This document shows positions 4,201 to 5,892 of a DNA stretch of 5,892 nt, in pieces. The stretch lies in the NCBI GenBank assembly GCA_947302185.1, contig CAMYVI010000163.1, positions 1 to 5,892 of the forward strand. Reading direction: 5' to 3'. Under the pieces are notes generated by a model. That model worked only from the letters and a program-made list of their open reading frames with translations. It was not told the DNA's origin and made no database searches. The DNA comes from an uncultured Lachnospiraceae bacterium. Lineage in GTDB: Bacteria; Bacillota_A; Clostridia; Lachnospirales; Lachnospiraceae. Both the position numbers and the translations under genes were made by a program. How positions within the stretch are numbered: the stretch's first letter is position 1; each line of letters begins with the position of its first letter.

Positions 4201-5892
4201 TACTTTTTCTGCGCTCCCTCACGTCCTTCAGACTTTCCGTACTCACAGTAATGCTCGTAGTATCTCGCATAGTTCGTTCCGTACTTTTGAACCAGATCCG
4301 GATTTTCTTTCATGTAGTAATCGACATCGAATTCCTCGCTGCCCTGCCTCTTCTGCTTCATTCCGTTTTCGAAGAAATGATCAAATAACTTTGACGGATT
4401 ATCCCCGCATGCACTCCTTGCATCCGAATATTTCCCGGCATAGTAGTCCGGATCAAATGCCGGGCTGTAATCGACTCCGTCTACAACATAAGATACTGTC
4501 GGCATCTCATCAAGTTCAAATTCCGCAGTTGCGTCCGGCACCTTGTTCGTACCGTTGACAAAAGCCTCTACTATGTACTTACCTGTCCGGTTGAAGTCTA
4601 TCAGGTCGATTTCACTCACCCAGTTTCCGCTGTCATCAAGCGCCGCTTCATATCTGGTGCGGTCCGCACCTCCGGACTCTTCCGTCTGAACATAGAACTG
4701 AAGGGTCTTTAATGACTTTTTGGTACGCAAAGTTAACGTCAGCGTAGAGTTGTCATCCGATACTTTGGTCGTCAGAAGATACTCGGATATATCTCCGCAG
4801 ATATCATCGATATCGAAACACTCATACCTGTCTTTAAGCCACTGTTTCTGGACTTCCAGATTTTCCTTGAAAGTGGGATAAAACATATGCTTTTTGACAT
4901 CCTCCCTGCCGAGAACGTCGAACCGGAGATAATTCATCTCAGCAGATGCCGCAATCTTCAGGCTCAAAATATCTACGGTCGTGGGCGCCAGCTCAAAGAT
5001 ATCCTTGCAGTACTTATCATAATAGCCTTTAAGCAGGTCGTCAAATTCACTGTAAGTTAAGAGCCGCTTAAAATATCCGTTGTGCCATACATAGTATTGA
5101 TTTGCCGGATCTCCGTCCTGCATGCAGGTATCGAAATCCCAAATCGGACCGAGATGCAGTTCGTCATCCGGACCGTCCCAATACCAGTAAAAGCTGGTGG
5201 TCGGCAGCTCTTCGTTCAGGAAGTACTCCGCTGTGAGATAAAACCGGGCAAATTGATCCTCATCAAAAAGCTTTGTCAATTCGTCCCAGGATTCATGCTC
5301 ATTCAGAGCCTCGGCAAATGCGTTGACCCGCTTTTCAAATTCCGCAAAATCTTTTGAACCGTCTTCGGTCTGATAATCTTTAAGCGCCCAGCAGTTCTCG
5401 TTAATGTCACTGAAAAACTGTTCCTGATAATAGAAAGCGTTGTCAAACTCTGCGAGAATTCCGTGACCGCTCGTAAGGTTTAAGCGGTTTTTCCCGATCT
5501 CAGCCTTCTCACTGACAAGATATACCCCGCGGTAATCGCCGTCGATCCAGAGATCTGCATAACGGCATTCCGGGACATATCCCAGATCGAGGGCACGCGC
5601 GGTATCGAATACGATCTTGTTCCGCATGAGAGACGGATCGCTGGAATTTGCAAGCAGGACCCACTTCTTAGCCTTTCCCATGCCCAGAACAGACCTGGAA
5701 TTGTCAAGTTTCAGCTGATACCCTTTTTTGTCATAAAAAGCCCACGATGAGTTTCCCCGTCCCCTCATTTCGGCATGGTCCTTCAACGAAAAGCTGTTGA
5801 CGGGATTCATGGGATCTGTGAGGATCGTGCTCTCTATTGAAACAGTCGTCTGAGCATCCTCGTCACTGTGAATATCAGACAGCTTTCCTCCC
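4200..5892 (-). CDS. CotH kinase family protein with C-terminal surface repeats (5' end beyond the window)
   Basis: The reading frame is open to the right edge, so this is the C-terminal part (563 residues visible). The Met at 5808-5810 is probably internal: 27 stop-free codons precede it and the family fold has begun by then. Numbering from that Met, the CotH kinase-like domain covers about 1-335, with RGRGNSSW (16-23), KKWVLLANSSDPSLMRNKI (48-66), RGVYLVSEKAEIGKNRLNL (94-112), YFLNEELPTTSFYWYWD (196-212) and GPIWDFD (221-227), whose aspartates are expected to bind metal. A beta-rich Ig-like segment follows (about 341-435). The tail has two 38-residue repeats (452-489 and 494-531) of the form FDxDYY...FxxxG...RxG. 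CotH of Bacillus is an atypical protein kinase of spore coat proteins; many clostridial homologues look like secreted surface proteins. The signal sequence, if any, is outside the window. Substrate unknown. Confidence 0.88.
   Translation of the reverse strand, partial: GGKLSDIHSDEDAQTTVSIESTILTDPMNPVNSFSLKDHAEMRGRGNSSWAFYDKKGYQLKLDNSRSVLGMGKAKKWVLLANSSDPSLMRNKIVFDTARALDLGYVPECRYADLWIDGDYRGVYLVSEKAEIGKNRLNLTSGHGILAEFDNAFYYQEQFFSDINENCWALKDYQTEDGSKDFAEFEKRVNAFAEALNEHESWDELTKLFDEDQFARFYLTAEYFLNEELPTTSFYWYWDGPDDELHLGPIWDFDTCMQDGDPANQYYVWHNGYFKRLLTYSEFDDLLKGYYDKYCKDIFELAPTTVDILSLKIAASAEMNYLRFDVLGREDVKKHMFYPTFKENLEVQKQWLKDRYECFDIDDICGDISEYLLTTKVSDDNSTLTLTLRTKKSLKTLQFYVQTEESGGADRTRYEAALDDSGNWVSEIDLIDFNRTGKYIVEAFVNGTNKVPDATAEFELDEMPTVSYVVDGVDYSPAFDPDYYAGKYSDARSACGDNPSKLFDHFFENGMKQKRQGSEEFDVDYYMKENPDLVQKYGTNYARYYEHYCEYGKSEGREGAQKK

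Overview
The window reads as chromosomal DNA from a Gram-positive anaerobe of the Clostridia, most likely Lachnospiraceae or a close relative. This is inferred from family content (lipoprotein ApbE, a CotH-type kinase with C-terminal FDxDYY repeats, a STAS protein), from strong AAGGAGG-type ribosome binding sites and from middling base composition. No rRNA, tRNA, CRISPR array, transposase or phage gene is visible.

Layout from left to right: (1) positions 41-1288, minus strand, an ApbE-type FAD:protein FMN transferase lipoprotein. Its last codons are tandemly duplicated just past the stop, at the window edge. (2) A divergent control region, 1289-1511, holding two identical 27-bp direct repeats, a good plus-strand promoter and an imperfect 25-bp dyad. 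(3) Positions 1512-2099, plus strand, a TetR-family regulator, ending in a coding hairpin and followed by an intergenic hairpin between convergent genes. (4) Positions 2151-3692, minus strand, a stand-alone AMP-forming acyl-CoA synthetase-like enzyme. (5) A 193-bp gap with a candidate promoter for the synthetase and a terminator for the next operon. (6) Positions 3886-4188, minus strand, a STAS-domain anti-sigma factor antagonist, 11 bp downstream of (7) a CotH kinase family protein that begins beyond the right edge and ends at 4200.

Three transcription units are visible: leftward apbE, rightward tetR, and leftward CotH-STAS; the synthetase appears to be a separate leftward unit. The TetR protein probably controls its own promoter and perhaps the divergent apbE. 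The CotH-STAS pair is the most unusual association: a surface-type kinase-fold protein is tightly coupled to a cytosolic partner-switching protein, with no anti-sigma kinase or PP2C phosphatase in view. I do not see a clearly new defence or mobile system. The points worth following are the in-frame duplication at the end of apbE, the repeat-bearing divergent promoter region and the CotH-STAS operon.
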